64,000 bases of DNA from SG8-30 sp963715485 (GCA_963715485.1 OY970244.1:1-64000); one strand, 5' to 3'; shown: positions 1-9,333, counted from the stretch's first letter. The notes: generated from the sequence alone by a model not told the origin. A program made the numbers and translations.

Positions 1-23
1 AATGTGTCACGTTCGACGCGGGC

Positions 24-911
24 GTGATGCACATCAGGCCGTTCCTGTCGGTCACCGTGGGCATCCTCGCGCTGTTCGCCCTGGTGTTCACCCTCGCGTA
101 TTTCCTGCTCGGCACCGAGGTGGAATTCGAGCTCACGGCGCGTGACGTGCTGCTGGTCTACTTCTTCACGACCATCGGGCTCAACGCCCGCGTGGCCGAC
201 ATCCGCAAGGGCGGGAAGCCCTTGCTGACGCTGCTGGCCGTGATGGTGGCCTTGATGGTGGCCCAGAACGCGACCGGCACCGGCCTCGCTGCCGCAATGG
301 GCTACCCCCCTGCGGCCGGCCTGCTCGGCGGCAGCGTCTCGATCGACTACCTGTCGTTCCTGTGGGCCATCCTTGCGATCCACCTGGCCGGGATCGTGGG
401 AATCATTGCCTACGAGGCACTGGAAAGCATCGGCTTCCGGCTGCCACTGTTCGTCACCTGCCTGCTCGGTGGGATCCTGCTGACCAACCTGCAGCCGAGG
501 CTGCTGCCGCGCCTGCAGTGGCCGACGCGCACCCCTGCCATGGCCCTGATCGCCGAAGTCTCGCTGGGCGTGTTTCTCGCCATGTCGCTGATGAGCATGA
601 AGATCTGGACGGTGGCGTTCGCCGCCGGGCCGCTGCTGCTGGTGCTGGCGGTGCAGCTCGCGATCGCGGTGGTGTTCGCACTGCTCGTTGTCTATCCCGC
701 GCTGGGACGCGGCTATCAGGCCGCCGTCATGTCAGCGGGCTTCGTCGGTATCGGCCTCGGGGCGACACCCGCCGCGGTTGCCAACATGACCGCCGTGACA
801 CAACGTCATGGCGCCTGCCACATCGCCTTCCTCATCGTGCCGCTGGTCGGCGCCCTGTTCATCGACCTGACCAACGCGATGGTGATCCGCGCCTTCCTGG
901 CATTCCTCTGA
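24..911 (+). CDS. Sodium/glutamate symporter (GltS family), internally shortened
   Basis: This is an integral membrane protein of about 295 residues with many hydrophobic segments. GltS-family sodium/glutamate symporters import glutamate with Na+ across the inner membrane and are normally about 400 residues. Family-like stretches are FFTTIGLNA (about 50-58), LPLFVTCLLGGILLTN (middle), LGATPAAVANM and the final VPLVGALFIDLTNAMVI. Two conserved pieces I expect are missing: an IPEPVxGG-type loop near the N-terminus and the GGHGT loop, which should follow GLLGGSVS. The frame is also open to the left edge of the window, so the GTG at 24 may not be the true start. It is convergent with the GGDEF gene 27 bases downstream. 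Family assignment is firm; function of this shortened copy is doubtful. Confidence 0.75.
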   Translation: MMHIRPFLSVTVGILALFALVFTLAYFLLGTEVEFELTARDVLLVYFFTTIGLNARVADIRKGGKPLLTLLAVMVALMVAQNATGTGLAAAMGYPPAAGLLGGSVSIDYLSFLWAILAIHLAGIVGIIAYEALESIGFRLPLFVTCLLGGILLTNLQPRLLPRLQWPTRTPAMALIAEVSLGVFLAMSLMSMKIWTVAFAAGPLLLVLAVQLAIAVVFALLVVYPALGRGYQAAVMSAGFVGIGLGATPAAVANMTAVTQRHGACHIAFLIVPLVGALFIDLTNAMVIRAFLAFL

Positions 912-938
912 GGAAGACCGCAGCAGGACGGACAGGAC

Positions 939-1859
939 TCAGGCAGTGTTGCGCGCCGACAGCGCCACGACCTTCGATGCGCGCGGCTCGACGGCCGGGC
1001 TCGCCGGCGCGGGATCGTCCGACCGGTTCTGGTACATGTGACCGACGGCACGATCGACCAGCGCCCCGGCGTCGAGCGACCGGCCGCGAGGCGCGGTGGT
1101 CCAGCCAACGCTGCAGGTCAGGTCGTGGCCCTGCGTCAACAGCCACTCGGTAAGCACGCCGGACAGCTTGGCTGCAACGGTCTCGGCAGATTCCGCCCCG
1201 GTGCCCCGCAGCAGGATGGCGAACTCCTCCTCCGCCAGCCGCCCGACGGCATCGGTGCGGCGCGCGCTGGTGCTGAGGGCCGTGCAGAAGCTGTCGACGA
1301 CTTCTTCCGCCCGCTCGGCACCGTGCTGGCCAGCCAGCTTGAACACGCCATTGAGGCCGACGGCCAGGATGCTGGTCTCGCCGCCGAAGCGCTCCGTCCG
1401 CACCAACTCGTCGGCCACCGTCCCGAGCAAGCCATGGCGGGTGAAGAAGCCGGTAGCCGGGTCGATGCGCGTGAGCTTCGCGATCTCGCGGCGCTGCTCC
1501 CGTGCCATGTGCAGCAGCCACGCCGGCAGGGCGAACAGCATGAGGCGGGCGAGGAAGTTCCAGAGCAGCGCCCCGGGACCGAACACGGCGCCGACGATCG
1601 TCTCCGCCACCAGGGCCGCGACGGCCGCCGCCAGCGCAGCACCGAGCCCCCAGGACAGGCCGTAGTACCACGCCACGGCGAGGACCGCCGGCAGGTAGAA
1701 CGGCTCGGACAGCGGGACCCAGGCCACGGACGCCGCAAAGGCGCCGCAGCCGAGGATCCACAGCGCCGCCACCAGCAGCGGGTAGCGGGGGGGGTCTCGC
1801 GACAGCGAAATCGGACTGGGAATGCGCAAGAGTCCCTCCTGGACCCTGACCGACACCAT
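939..1859 (-). CDS. Membrane protein with degenerate GGDEF domain
   Basis: This is a 306-residue protein with about four hydrophobic segments between residues 27 and 118, followed by a GGDEF-type domain from about 128 to 275. Active diguanylate cyclases make c-di-GMP and need a GG(D/E)EF loop plus a metal-binding Asp in the preceding strand. Here the signature reads AEEEF at 209-213, and the usual Asp-rich strand reads AVGLNGVFK (166-174) with no Asp. I therefore infer it is catalytically inactive and may act as a c-di-GMP or GTP sensor or scaffold. It has no EAL domain and no visible RxxD inhibitory site. It is divergent from the tyrosine phenol-lyase gene. Confidence 0.8.
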   Translation of the reverse strand: MVSVRVQEGLLRIPSPISLSRDPPRYPLLVAALWILGCGAFAASVAWVPLSEPFYLPAVLAVAWYYGLSWGLGAALAAAVAALVAETIVGAVFGPGALLWNFLARLMLFALPAWLLHMAREQRREIAKLTRIDPATGFFTRHGLLGTVADELVRTERFGGETSILAVGLNGVFKLAGQHGAERAEEVVDSFCTALSTSARRTDAVGRLAEEEFAILLRGTGAESAETVAAKLSGVLTEWLLTQGHDLTCSVGWTTAPRGRSLDAGALVDRAVGHMYQNRSDDPAPASPAVEPRASKVVALSARNTA

Positions 1860-2065
1860 CGATCGGCACTATGTCCGTTCCACCGGGCGGAGACTGCCGA
1901 CCAGCGCACATCGCCAGGAGGACCTGCCGGGATTCTGTCAAAGCGGCTGGCCGCGGCTTTCACCGATTCCGGCGACGGCGCAGCCAGCCTAGGCTCGCCC
2001 CGGGTCGGCGCGCGGCAGATCGTTGCTTGCGCCGGTCCCGGCATCACCCGACGAGGAGCCCAGCC

Positions 2066-3475
2066 ATGACCACCCCTGCCGGAAAGCACGACCGTCGCCC
2101 CGCTCACCGCTCCTGGGCCGAGCCGTGGAAGGTCAAGGTGGTCGAACCCATCAAGGTGATGACCCGCCCGGAACGGGAGCGAGCCATCGAGCAGGCCGGC
2201 TTCAACACCTTCCTGCTGCGCTCCGAGGACGTGTACATCGACCTGCTGACCGACAGCGGCACCAGCGCGATGAGCGACTGGCAGTGGGCGGGGATGATGC
2301 TCGGCGACGAGGCCTACGCGGGCAGCCGCAATTTCTACCACCTCGAGGACGCCGTCCGGAAGTACTACGGCTACCGCCATCTCGTCCCGACCCACCAGGG
2401 TCGCGGCGCCGAGAACCTGATCTCGCGGATGCTGATCAAGCCGGGCGACACCGTGCCGGGCAACATGTACTTCACGACCACCCGGCTGCACCAGGAGCTG
2501 GCCGGCGGCACCTTCGTGGACGTGGTGATCCGCGAGGCACACGACCCTTACGCCGAGCATCCGTTCAAGGGCAACGTGGACCTCGACGCGCTGGAGTCGT
2601 TGATCCGGCGCGTAGGCGCCGAGCGGATTCCCTACGTCTCGCTGGCAGCGACCGTGAACATGGCCGGCGGCCAGCCGATCTCGATGGAGAACGTACGCGC
2701 GGTACGCGAACTGACGGGGCGGCACGGGATCAAGGTCGTGCTTGATGCCACCCGTGCGGTGGAGAACGCATGGTTCATCAAGCAGCGCGAACCGGGCTAC
2801 CGGGAGAAGAGCTGCGCCGAGATCCTGCTCGAACTGTGCTCGTATACCGACGCCTGCACCATGAGCGGCAAGAAGGACGCGCTGGTGAACATCGGCGGCT
2901 GGCTGGCATTGAACGACCGAGACCTGTACGAGGAAGCCAGCAACCTCGTGGTGGTGTACGAGGGCCTGCATACCTACGGCGGCATGGCCGGCCGCGACAT
3001 GGAGGCGATGGCCCGTGGCATCGTCGAGTCGGTGGACGACGAGCACATGCATGCACGTATCGGCCAGGTGGAATACCTCGGTCACAAGCTGATCGACATG
3101 GGCATCCCGGTCGTGCGGCCGATCGGTGGCCACGCCGTGTACCTCGACGCAAAGGCCTTCTACCCGCATCTCTCGCAGGACGAGTTCCCGGCCCAGGCGC
3201 TCGCGGCCAACCTGTACGAGGATGCCGGCGTACGCGCCATGGAGCGCGGCATCGTCTCGGCCGGCAGGGACCCGGCGACCGGGGAGCACCACTATCCTGC
3301 GCTGGAGCTGGTGCGCCTGACCATCCCTCGCCGCGTCTACACGCAGGCGCACATGGACATCGTGGCCGAGTCGGCCGCGGCTGTCTTCGAGGAGCGCGAG
3401 ACGGCGCGCGGCCTGAAGATGGTGTACGAACCACGCTACCTGAGGTTCTTCCAGGCCCGATTCGAGCGGCTCTGA
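2066..3475 (+). CDS. tpl: Tyrosine phenol-lyase
   Basis: This is a 469-residue cytoplasmic PLP-dependent beta-lyase that should split L-tyrosine into phenol, pyruvate and ammonia. It resembles Citrobacter tyrosine phenol-lyase more than tryptophanase: it carries the family THQGRGAEN motif (about 109-117) and GNMYFTTTR, the PLP lysine motif MSGKKD (266-271), and an Arg in MERGIVSAGR (R394). That Arg corresponds to the residue that separates TPL from tryptophanase, which has VEIG there. The terminal RFFQARF keeps the Phe seen in TPL. ATG 2066 was chosen because GAGGAG lies 7 bases upstream (2053-2058) and the N-terminus then matches family length. No TyrR-like box was seen upstream. It stands alone rather than in an operon. 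Confidence 0.88.
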   Translation: MTTPAGKHDRRPAHRSWAEPWKVKVVEPIKVMTRPERERAIEQAGFNTFLLRSEDVYIDLLTDSGTSAMSDWQWAGMMLGDEAYAGSRNFYHLEDAVRKYYGYRHLVPTHQGRGAENLISRMLIKPGDTVPGNMYFTTTRLHQELAGGTFVDVVIREAHDPYAEHPFKGNVDLDALESLIRRVGAERIPYVSLAATVNMAGGQPISMENVRAVRELTGRHGIKVVLDATRAVENAWFIKQREPGYREKSCAEILLELCSYTDACTMSGKKDALVNIGGWLALNDRDLYEEASNLVVVYEGLHTYGGMAGRDMEAMARGIVESVDDEHMHARIGQVEYLGHKLIDMGIPVVRPIGGHAVYLDAKAFYPHLSQDEFPAQALAANLYEDAGVRAMERGIVSAGRDPATGEHHYPALELVRLTIPRRVYTQAHMDIVAESAAAVFEERETARGLKMVYEPRYLRFFQARFERL

Positions 3476-3577
3476 GCGGGCCGGGGCAGGAACGCCTGTG
3501 TCCGACCCGGCCGGGTTTCCCGTGTCGTGGCGGCGGTGGCTAAACTAACCCGGTCAAGCCGACGTGAGGACGCCCCG

Positions 3578-4075
3578 TTGGAACCCGCGACGCTGCTGTG
3601 GATCCTGGCCGTGATCCTGGTGCTGGCCGGCTTTGCCGGACTGCTACTGCCCGCCCTGCCCGGGCCGCCGCTGATCTTCCTTGGACTCGTCGCCGCCGCC
3701 TGGGCGGAGGACTTCCGCTACGTCGGGTTCTGGCTGCTGGCCGTGCTGGCGATGCTGACGCTGGTGGCCTACTTCGTGGACTTCGCGGCCACGGCCTTCG
3801 GGGCCAAGCGATTCGGCGCGACGCCACGAGCGGCGATCGGCGCCGCGATCGGCACGCTCGTCGGGCTGTTCTTCGGCCTGCCGGGCATCATCCTGGGGCC
3901 GTTCGCAGGCGCAGTCATCGGCGAACTGTCCACTCGCCGTCCCGTCCACGAGGCCGGGCGGGCGGGAATCGGGGCGACGCTCGGCATCGCCCTCGGCGCC
4001 GCCATCAAGATCGCCCTGGCCTTCGTGATGGTCGGGGTGTTCATCCTCGCCCGCTTCATCAACGACGGCGTCTAG
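3578..4075 (+). CDS. DUF456 family membrane protein
   Basis: This is a 165-residue protein of small hydrophobic helices. It matches the DUF456 pattern: an N-terminal WILAVILVLAGFAGLLLPALPG segment with the LPALPGPPLIF turn, then a glycine-rich GLFFGLPGIILGPFAGAVIGE region typical of the family. Its function is unknown. I prefer the TTG at 3578, preceded by GTGAGGA with a 7-base spacer, because the protein then starts directly at the first helix as in relatives. An in-frame GTG at 3527 would add 17 residues of basic, non-conserved sequence. It follows the tyrosine phenol-lyase gene by about 100 bases without visible functional link. Confidence 0.8.
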   Translation: MEPATLLWILAVILVLAGFAGLLLPALPGPPLIFLGLVAAAWAEDFRYVGFWLLAVLAMLTLVAYFVDFAATAFGAKRFGATPRAAIGAAIGTLVGLFFGLPGIILGPFAGAVIGELSTRRPVHEAGRAGIGATLGIALGAAIKIALAFVMVGVFILARFINDGV

Positions 4076-4160
4076 ACACCAGCCTGTCACGAACGGATCG
4101 AAGTATCGTATACAAGTGGCGACGGACCACGAGATCGCAGGGAGGCCGGGAACGCGAACC

Positions 4161-6092
4161 ATGGAGCGGACCACCAGCGAAGCGCCAGTGTTCGAATTCG
4201 GGTCCTTCCGGCTGGACACTGCAGGCGGCGCCTTGCTGCGCGATGGCGCCGAGGTCCACTTGCGTCCCAAGTCGTTCCAGGTACTCGAGTACCTGGTCAG
4301 GAACCCCGGGCGGCTGGTGACCCGCCGCGAACTGATGGACGCGGTGTGGGGGGAGGCCGCGGTCACCGATGACTCGCTCACGCAGTGCGTGATCGAGATC
4401 CGCCGTGCGCTGGCGGTGGAAGGGCCCGAGGCCGTACGGACCGTCCCACGCCGCGGGTTTGTGTTCGAGTTACCGGTCACCGCAACCAGCGGAAGCACGG
4501 CAGGCGGAGGCGGATCCGGCGACGCACCAGCGGAGCCGGGATCATCAGTGGAGATCACTCCCCCGCCGTCCTCCTCCCCAGTGCTGCCGCCGCCGCGACG
4601 AACCTGGACGGTCCCGATCATCATCGGGCTCGCGGCCTCTCTGGGCGTCGTGGCCTGGGGGATCCTCGGTCGCTCGCCGCTCGACACGGCGGGCAGCCCT
4701 CCCGCTGCATCGGTCGACGCTGCGCTACCCAATTCCATCGCCGTGCTGCGCTTCGCGGACCTCAGCCCAGCCGCGGACAAGCAATACTTCGCCGACGGGC
4801 TGGCCGAGGAAGTGCTGCACCGCCTCGCCCAGTCGCCGGAGCTGGTGGTAATCGCGCGCTCGTCGTCCTTTGCGGTCGATCCCGCCTCGGCGGACATCCG
4901 CGAGGTGGCGGCGCGGCTCAACGTCGCGCACGTGCTCGAAGGCAGCGTGCGCAGTGACGGTGACGAGCTGCGCGTCACCGCCCAGCTGATCGACGCCCGC
5001 ACCGGCGCCCACGTCTGGTCGAAGCGCTTCGACCGGACCGCGTCGGACCTGATCGCACTGCAGGACGAGATCGCGGCATCGGTCGCCGAGTCGCTGCATG
5101 CCACGCTCGCCGCGCGCGTGCCGGACGCAGCGCCCGGCACGGACCTGGTGGCACAGGATCTGTTCCTTCAGGGAATGTTCCTGTACAACCGCCGTGGCCC
5201 CGCCGACCTGGCACTGGCTCGCGACTACTTCGAGCGCGCAATCGCTGTCCAGCCCGACCATGCGCGCGCACTCACGGCCCTGGCCGGAGCGGTGTTCATG
5301 CTGGCCTTCGAAGGCGAGATGGACTGGGAGGAATCCCTGGCCGCGCAGCAGGCGCTGCTGACGCGGGCGCTGGCCGCGAATCCTGACCTGGCGGAGGCGC
5401 ACGTTCGCCTGTCCAATGTCCAGTACGCCCTCGGGGACGTCGAAGGCGCGCAGGCGACCTTCCAGCGCGCGGTAGAACTCGGCCCGGAAAGCCCCCTGGT
5501 GCTGGGGAGGCGCGGCGGGCAGGCGTTGCGCGAGGGTCGCGTCGAGGAGGCCGTCGAGCTGTTTCAGCGGGTGGCCCGGCTGGATCCTCTGTCTGCCGTC
5601 TCGCACGGCAATCTCGCGTATGCGCTGCTGTCATCAGGCCGGCTGGCGGAGGCGGAGTCGGCCTGGCAACGGGCCAGCGACCTCGGCCTGCAGGGGAACG
5701 CCTTGCTGAACATTGCGCTGGTCCGCATCCTGCAGGCCCGTTTCGGCGACGCGGTCGAGCTGGCGAACCAGGCCCCCGACGAACTCGCCCGCGATCGGGT
5801 GCTGGCCATGGCCGCTCCGGTGGCCGGCACGCCCGAGCAGGCCGCCGCCGCGATGCAGCGCCTCGAGTCGGCGGACACGCGGACCTCGAACGCCATGCTG
5901 GCGGAGGTGCTGACGTTTCAGGGCCACCACGACGAGGCGTTTGCGGCGCTTGAACGTGCCATCGCGGCTTCTTCCAGCGATCGACTCAGCAACGACTGGC
6001 GCGAGGCAGCGCAAACCATCCGGCTCTCGCCTTTTCTTGCGCCATTGCGCAGCGACCCGCGGTGGGAGGGCTACAGGAACCTGGCCTGGTAA
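4161..6092 (+). CDS. CadC-like membrane transcriptional regulator with TPR repeats
   Basis: This is a 643-residue protein. Residues about 8-108 form an OmpR/CadC-type winged-helix DNA-binding domain (FRLD, LRPKSFQVLEYLVRNPGRLVTRRELMDAVW, VPRRGFVF). A Pro/Ser/Gly-rich linker follows, then one membrane segment at about 147-170. The outer part starts with a FlgO/TolB-like fold (SIAVLRFADLSP, YFADGLAEEVLHRLA, VAHVLEGSVR), then at least five TPR-like repeats (ALTALAGA, AHVRLSNVQYALGDVEGA and so on). Such proteins sense signals at or beyond the membrane and control unknown genes. ATG 4161 is preferred over a GTG at 4116, which would add 15 polar residues; GGAGG lies about 15 bases before the ATG, so the start is only moderately certain. 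Confidence 0.82.
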   Translation: MERTTSEAPVFEFGSFRLDTAGGALLRDGAEVHLRPKSFQVLEYLVRNPGRLVTRRELMDAVWGEAAVTDDSLTQCVIEIRRALAVEGPEAVRTVPRRGFVFELPVTATSGSTAGGGGSGDAPAEPGSSVEITPPPSSSPVLPPPRRTWTVPIIIGLAASLGVVAWGILGRSPLDTAGSPPAASVDAALPNSIAVLRFADLSPAADKQYFADGLAEEVLHRLAQSPELVVIARSSSFAVDPASADIREVAARLNVAHVLEGSVRSDGDELRVTAQLIDARTGAHVWSKRFDRTASDLIALQDEIAASVAESLHATLAARVPDAAPGTDLVAQDLFLQGMFLYNRRGPADLALARDYFERAIAVQPDHARALTALAGAVFMLAFEGEMDWEESLAAQQALLTRALAANPDLAEAHVRLSNVQYALGDVEGAQATFQRAVELGPESPLVLGRRGGQALREGRVEEAVELFQRVARLDPLSAVSHGNLAYALLSSGRLAEAESAWQRASDLGLQGNALLNIALVRILQARFGDAVELANQAPDELARDRVLAMAAPVAGTPEQAAAAMQRLESADTRTSNAMLAEVLTFQGHHDEAFAALERAIAASSSDRLSNDWREAAQTIRLSPFLAPLRSDPRWEGYRNLAW

Positions 6093-6240
6093 GAAGTAGT
6101 GGGCCCCGTTGCCGCGCTGTGATCGGCGACGGCGCGGCGTCCCATCCACGGCACCGACACCACCTCCTGACAGGCAGTCCGGCCTTCCTGTGAACAACGC
6201 GACAGGAGCCGTGCCCTTTGGGAATCAGCCAATCAACAAA

Positions 6241-6268
6241 AAGGGCCTCCTCTTGCGAGGAGGCCCTT
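6241..6268 (-). terminator. Rho-independent terminator of the subtilase gene
   Basis: This is a perfect 12-bp stem, AAGGGCCTCCTC (6241-6252) against GAGGAGGCCCTT (6257-6268), with a TTGC loop. On the minus strand it is followed by a run of T (complement of the A run at 6236-6240). It sits 20 bases past the stop codon of the protease gene and clearly ends that transcript. Confidence 0.9.
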
Positions 6269-6287
6269 GAAGATCGCTTCTTATCGC

Positions 6288-8898
6288 TTACGGGCGATCG
6301 ATGGTCACGACCGGCGAAGTCCAGATCTGCCAATGATCCGGATTGTTCGGGTTACCCAGCGCCTTCAGCGCACGTACGTTGATCCGGTACTGGCCGTCCG
6401 GAACGAACTTGCGGTGGTCGAGCGTGCCCTTGCCCCTGTCGTGGCTGCGCGTGCCATCCCACGAGAAGGCGTAGAACAGCGTGCGCGTGCCGTTGCGGCC
6501 CAGGTAGTCGATGTCGAGCACGTTGGAGAACACCGGGTGCACACGCTTGCCGGTGGCGGCGTCGACGATCTCCATCTCCAGGCGCTGCACCGGATGCCCG
6601 GCGTGGACCAGGAAGTAAGGCACGTCATCGCCGACCAGAGTGTAGGTCGCACCGTCAGGCTGGTTGTTGTAGAACCCGCCTTCCAGCTTGGCCAGCCACG
6701 GGAAGGTCGGATTATTGTTGAACCCGTCCAGCGGCTGGATCGCCTGGTAGTCGCCGACGAAGCCCGCGAACGGCACCCGGTAGGGCGCGCCGCCGTCGGC
6801 CGGGGTCATCACGACGAAGCCGCCGTAGAGGCCACCGGCCGGTCCGGCTGCCGGCGTGACGGTCACGTCCACCGTCGCCTGCCCGCCGGCCGGCACCGTC
6901 ACCGTTGGCGCCGAGAAGTCGACGGCCGCGCCGCCCAGGAAGTGCCCGAGGGTGAACGCAGCCGGCGCGTTGGTCGTCCCCGACGGCGCGATGGTGCGTG
7001 ACGTCGACAGCGCGTTGGTCGACGACAGCGCCAGCGTCACCGCCGCGCTGCCGCGGTTGGCGATCGTCAGCGTGCGGGTCTGCGGGCCGGCCTCGCCCTC
7101 GCCCAGCGAAAGCTTGCCCGGCGCCACGGACACCGCGCTCAGGATGGCGTCGTCGATGTCGAGCATGCCCGCACCCTGGCGATGCACCGGCTCCAGGAAA
7201 CCCAGCTCCGGTAAACCGGACCATACCTTCGGATCGGCGGTGTTCTGCAGCAACGCACGGACGTCGCCAGCCTTGGTGCCTGGCCGCGCCTCGAGCAGCA
7301 GCGCCACGGCGCCGGCCACGTGCGGCGAGGACATCGACGTGCCGCTGAGCACGGCGTACTGGCCGGCCTCGATCGGGTAGGTCGAGTAGATACCGCCGCC
7401 AGGCGCGCCCACGTCGGGCTTGAGCGCCAGGTCCGGCGACAGGCCGTAGGAGCTGAAGCTGGAGATCAGGTTGGCCGTCGGGTTCGGGAACGAACTCTGC
7501 TGGTCGGTCCAGGTCATCGTCACCGGAGGCGCCTGTGCTGCGATGAACTGGCCGTCGGCCTGCGAAATGCCGACCACCGGCACGTCGGAGCCGATCGGCC
7601 CGCCCAGCGTGCCGTTCACGATCCCCGGCGCGTTGTTGTAGATCACCACCGCCGTGGCGCCGGCATTGATGGCATTGACCGCCTTCTCGGCGAACGAGCA
7701 GGCCCCGCGCACGATCAGCGCCGCCTTGCCGCTCGGGTCGCCGGTCAGGCCATCGACGTTGCAGGCGCGGCCGACGTCGACGATCTCGGTCGAGCCCGAG
7801 GTCGGCGCCGGCGCCGAGAAGGACATCGTCCGGTAGCCGACGGCCGTGCCGTTGACCGTGAAGTAGGGCAGGAACACGCCGGCGTTGTCGAACGAGGCGA
7901 CGCCGATGACATCGGTGCCGATGCCGGGCGCGCCGCCCGAGAAGGTGCCGGTGGCGCCGTTGTTGCCGGCCGAGGCGACGACGACGACGCCCTTCTTCAC
8001 CAGCCGGTCGCCGACGGTGCGCCGTCGGGTACTGCGGCCACTGGAAGGCCGCGCCCAGGCTCTGGTTGACGACCTGCATGCCGTCCTTGTAGGCACGCTC
8101 GAGCGCGGCAATGATGACGTCGGCGCTGGAACTGCCCTCGCAGCCGAACACCCGGTAGGCGCCGAGCGTGACCTCGGGCGCCACACCGGTGACGCCGCCG
8201 GCGCCGGCCGCCTTGGCGCCCACGATGCCTGCCACGTGCGTGCCGTGGCCGTTGCAGTCATCCGGATCCGGATCCGGCACGGCCGGCGCGCCGGTGGCGG
8301 CATTGTAGTCGTCGCCGACGAAGTCGTAGCCGTAGGCGACCTTGTAGCCCGGGCCGAAGCCGCCGCCGAGATCGGGATGGTGGTAGTCGATGCCGGTGTC
8401 GATCACGGCGACCTTGATGCCCTTGCCTTCCAGGCCAAGCTGGGAGCGGGCGATGTCCACGCCGGTTTGCGTGATGGCAGTGAACATGTCGGTGCCGACT
8501 TCGCCGTCCTGCTCGGCCCGCTGCGGGGCCTCGATGTCCACCACCGGGTAGATCGCCTTCACGCCGGGCAGCCGTTTCACGCTGCTGATGTCGCCCTCGG
8601 CCAGTTCAACCGAGAAGCCGTTCCAGAGCGTGTCGAACGCGTACCGCTCGTTCAGGTTGATGCCCGCTGCACGCGCGGCGTCACGAAACGCCTGCTTCTC
8701 TCGTGCCAGGGACCGTGGGTTGTTCCCGTCCGCCGACGGGCGTCCTGCCAGTTCGATGAACCAGCGCGATTGAACCTGCGACTGGCTGACGGGGACGAAC
8801 CCGGAATCAGCGCTGCCTAGTGCAACCGGAGCCACGCCGCCCGAGAGCGCGGTGACTACAGCTACCCCGAGCAGCGCACCAAGCGACTTGATGCGCAT
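6288..8898 (-). CDS. Secreted subtilisin-like serine protease (S8), frameshifted
   Basis: This is a predicted exported endopeptidase of about 870 residues once one frame break is repaired. The signal peptide starts MRIKSLGALLGVAV. An inhibitor-type I9 propeptide follows, then the catalytic Asp in VAVIDTGID, His in NGHGTHVAGI and Ser in LSGTSMSSPHVAGA. A PA-domain insertion (IVRGACSFAEKAVNAINAGA) precedes the Ser, and Fn3-like domains fill the C-terminus. The reading frame changes near 8015-8022, between FQWPQYPTA and VGDRLVKKG; one extra base explains it, so a sequencing error is plausible. ATG 8898 was chosen for the AGGAGA 8 bases upstream (8907-8912) and the signal peptide. The leader contains a GEMM-I riboswitch and the gene ends at a strong terminator, so it is a single-gene unit under second-messenger control. 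Confidence 0.85.
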
Positions 8899-8930
8899 CT
8901 GTCTTATCTCCTGCGAATGGATGAGATTCA

Positions 8931-9032
8931 GCCACCGCAGGTAGCTCGGCCCTCTTGCACTTGGGCTGTGCAAGAGCCGTCAGCTTTGCGTCCCCGTCTC
9001 GCGACGGGTTTGCCCTCCGACCGGTGCGTGGC
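8931..9032 (-). promoter_or_regulatory. GEMM-I cyclic dinucleotide riboswitch aptamer
   Basis: Read on the minus strand, this leader contains the hallmark GEMM-I segments in order: GGGCAAACC, a hairpin CGUC-GCGA-GACG with a GNRA tetraloop, GGGACGCAAAGC, a second long hairpin (UCUUGCAC with GUGCAAGA), and GCCGAGCUACC. Closing strands GCCAC (9028-9032) and GUGGC (8931-8935) can pair. GEMM-I RNAs bind c-di-GMP, with some variants preferring 3',3'-cGAMP; I cannot tell which from sequence alone. The aptamer ends 32 bases before the ATG of the secreted subtilase, and the ribosome site AGGAGA lies in that gap. I see no terminator hairpin there, so control of translation initiation is the likeliest mechanism. 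Confidence 0.88.
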
Positions 9033-9218
9033 CGAAGTTACGGAGGTCAGCCAATGATTGCAAGCCGCAGTTGATTCCGGTCTGCATTCCGAAAAGCCTT
9101 CTTCAGCCGCAGGCCATCTGAATTGAACATAAGGTTCATGGCGCTGCGCAGGAGGGCCGCTGCGACATTGGCACGCCTGAACGCGTTACCTGTGTGTCCG
9201 GAACGGACCAGGGGGAAT

Positions 9219-9294
9219 TGGTGGGCCTGCTTGGATTCGAACCAAGGACCAAGGGATTATGAGTCCCCTGCACTAACCGCTGTGCTACAGGCCC
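9219..9294 (-). tRNA. tRNA with CAT anticodon (Ile2-like or elongator Met)
   Basis: This is a 76-base cloverleaf. The acceptor GGGCCTG pairs with CAGGCCC, the anticodon loop is CTCATAA with anticodon CAT, the T-arm is CTTGG-TTCGAAT-CCAAG, and the CCA end is encoded (9219-9222). The D-arm AGCACAGCGGTTAGTGC and the TTGGTC variable region look like bacterial tRNA-Ile2, whose CAT is modified to lysidine-AU and which is often auto-annotated as Met. It is not an initiator type, because the acceptor starts with a paired G-C. Confidence 0.92.
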
Positions 9295-9333
9295 CGATCT
9301 CGATGCTGACCGGGCAGCGCCGCCCGGTCGGGC

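Noticed and set aside
2066..3475. Tryptophanase as the product
   Set aside because: MERG instead of VEIG, and GNMYFTTTR plus RFFQARF, favour tyrosine phenol-lyase.
3644..5140. A 498-codon minus-strand frame across DUF456 and the CadC-like gene
   Set aside because: It spans two well-supported plus-strand genes and has Ser/Arg-rich shadow composition.
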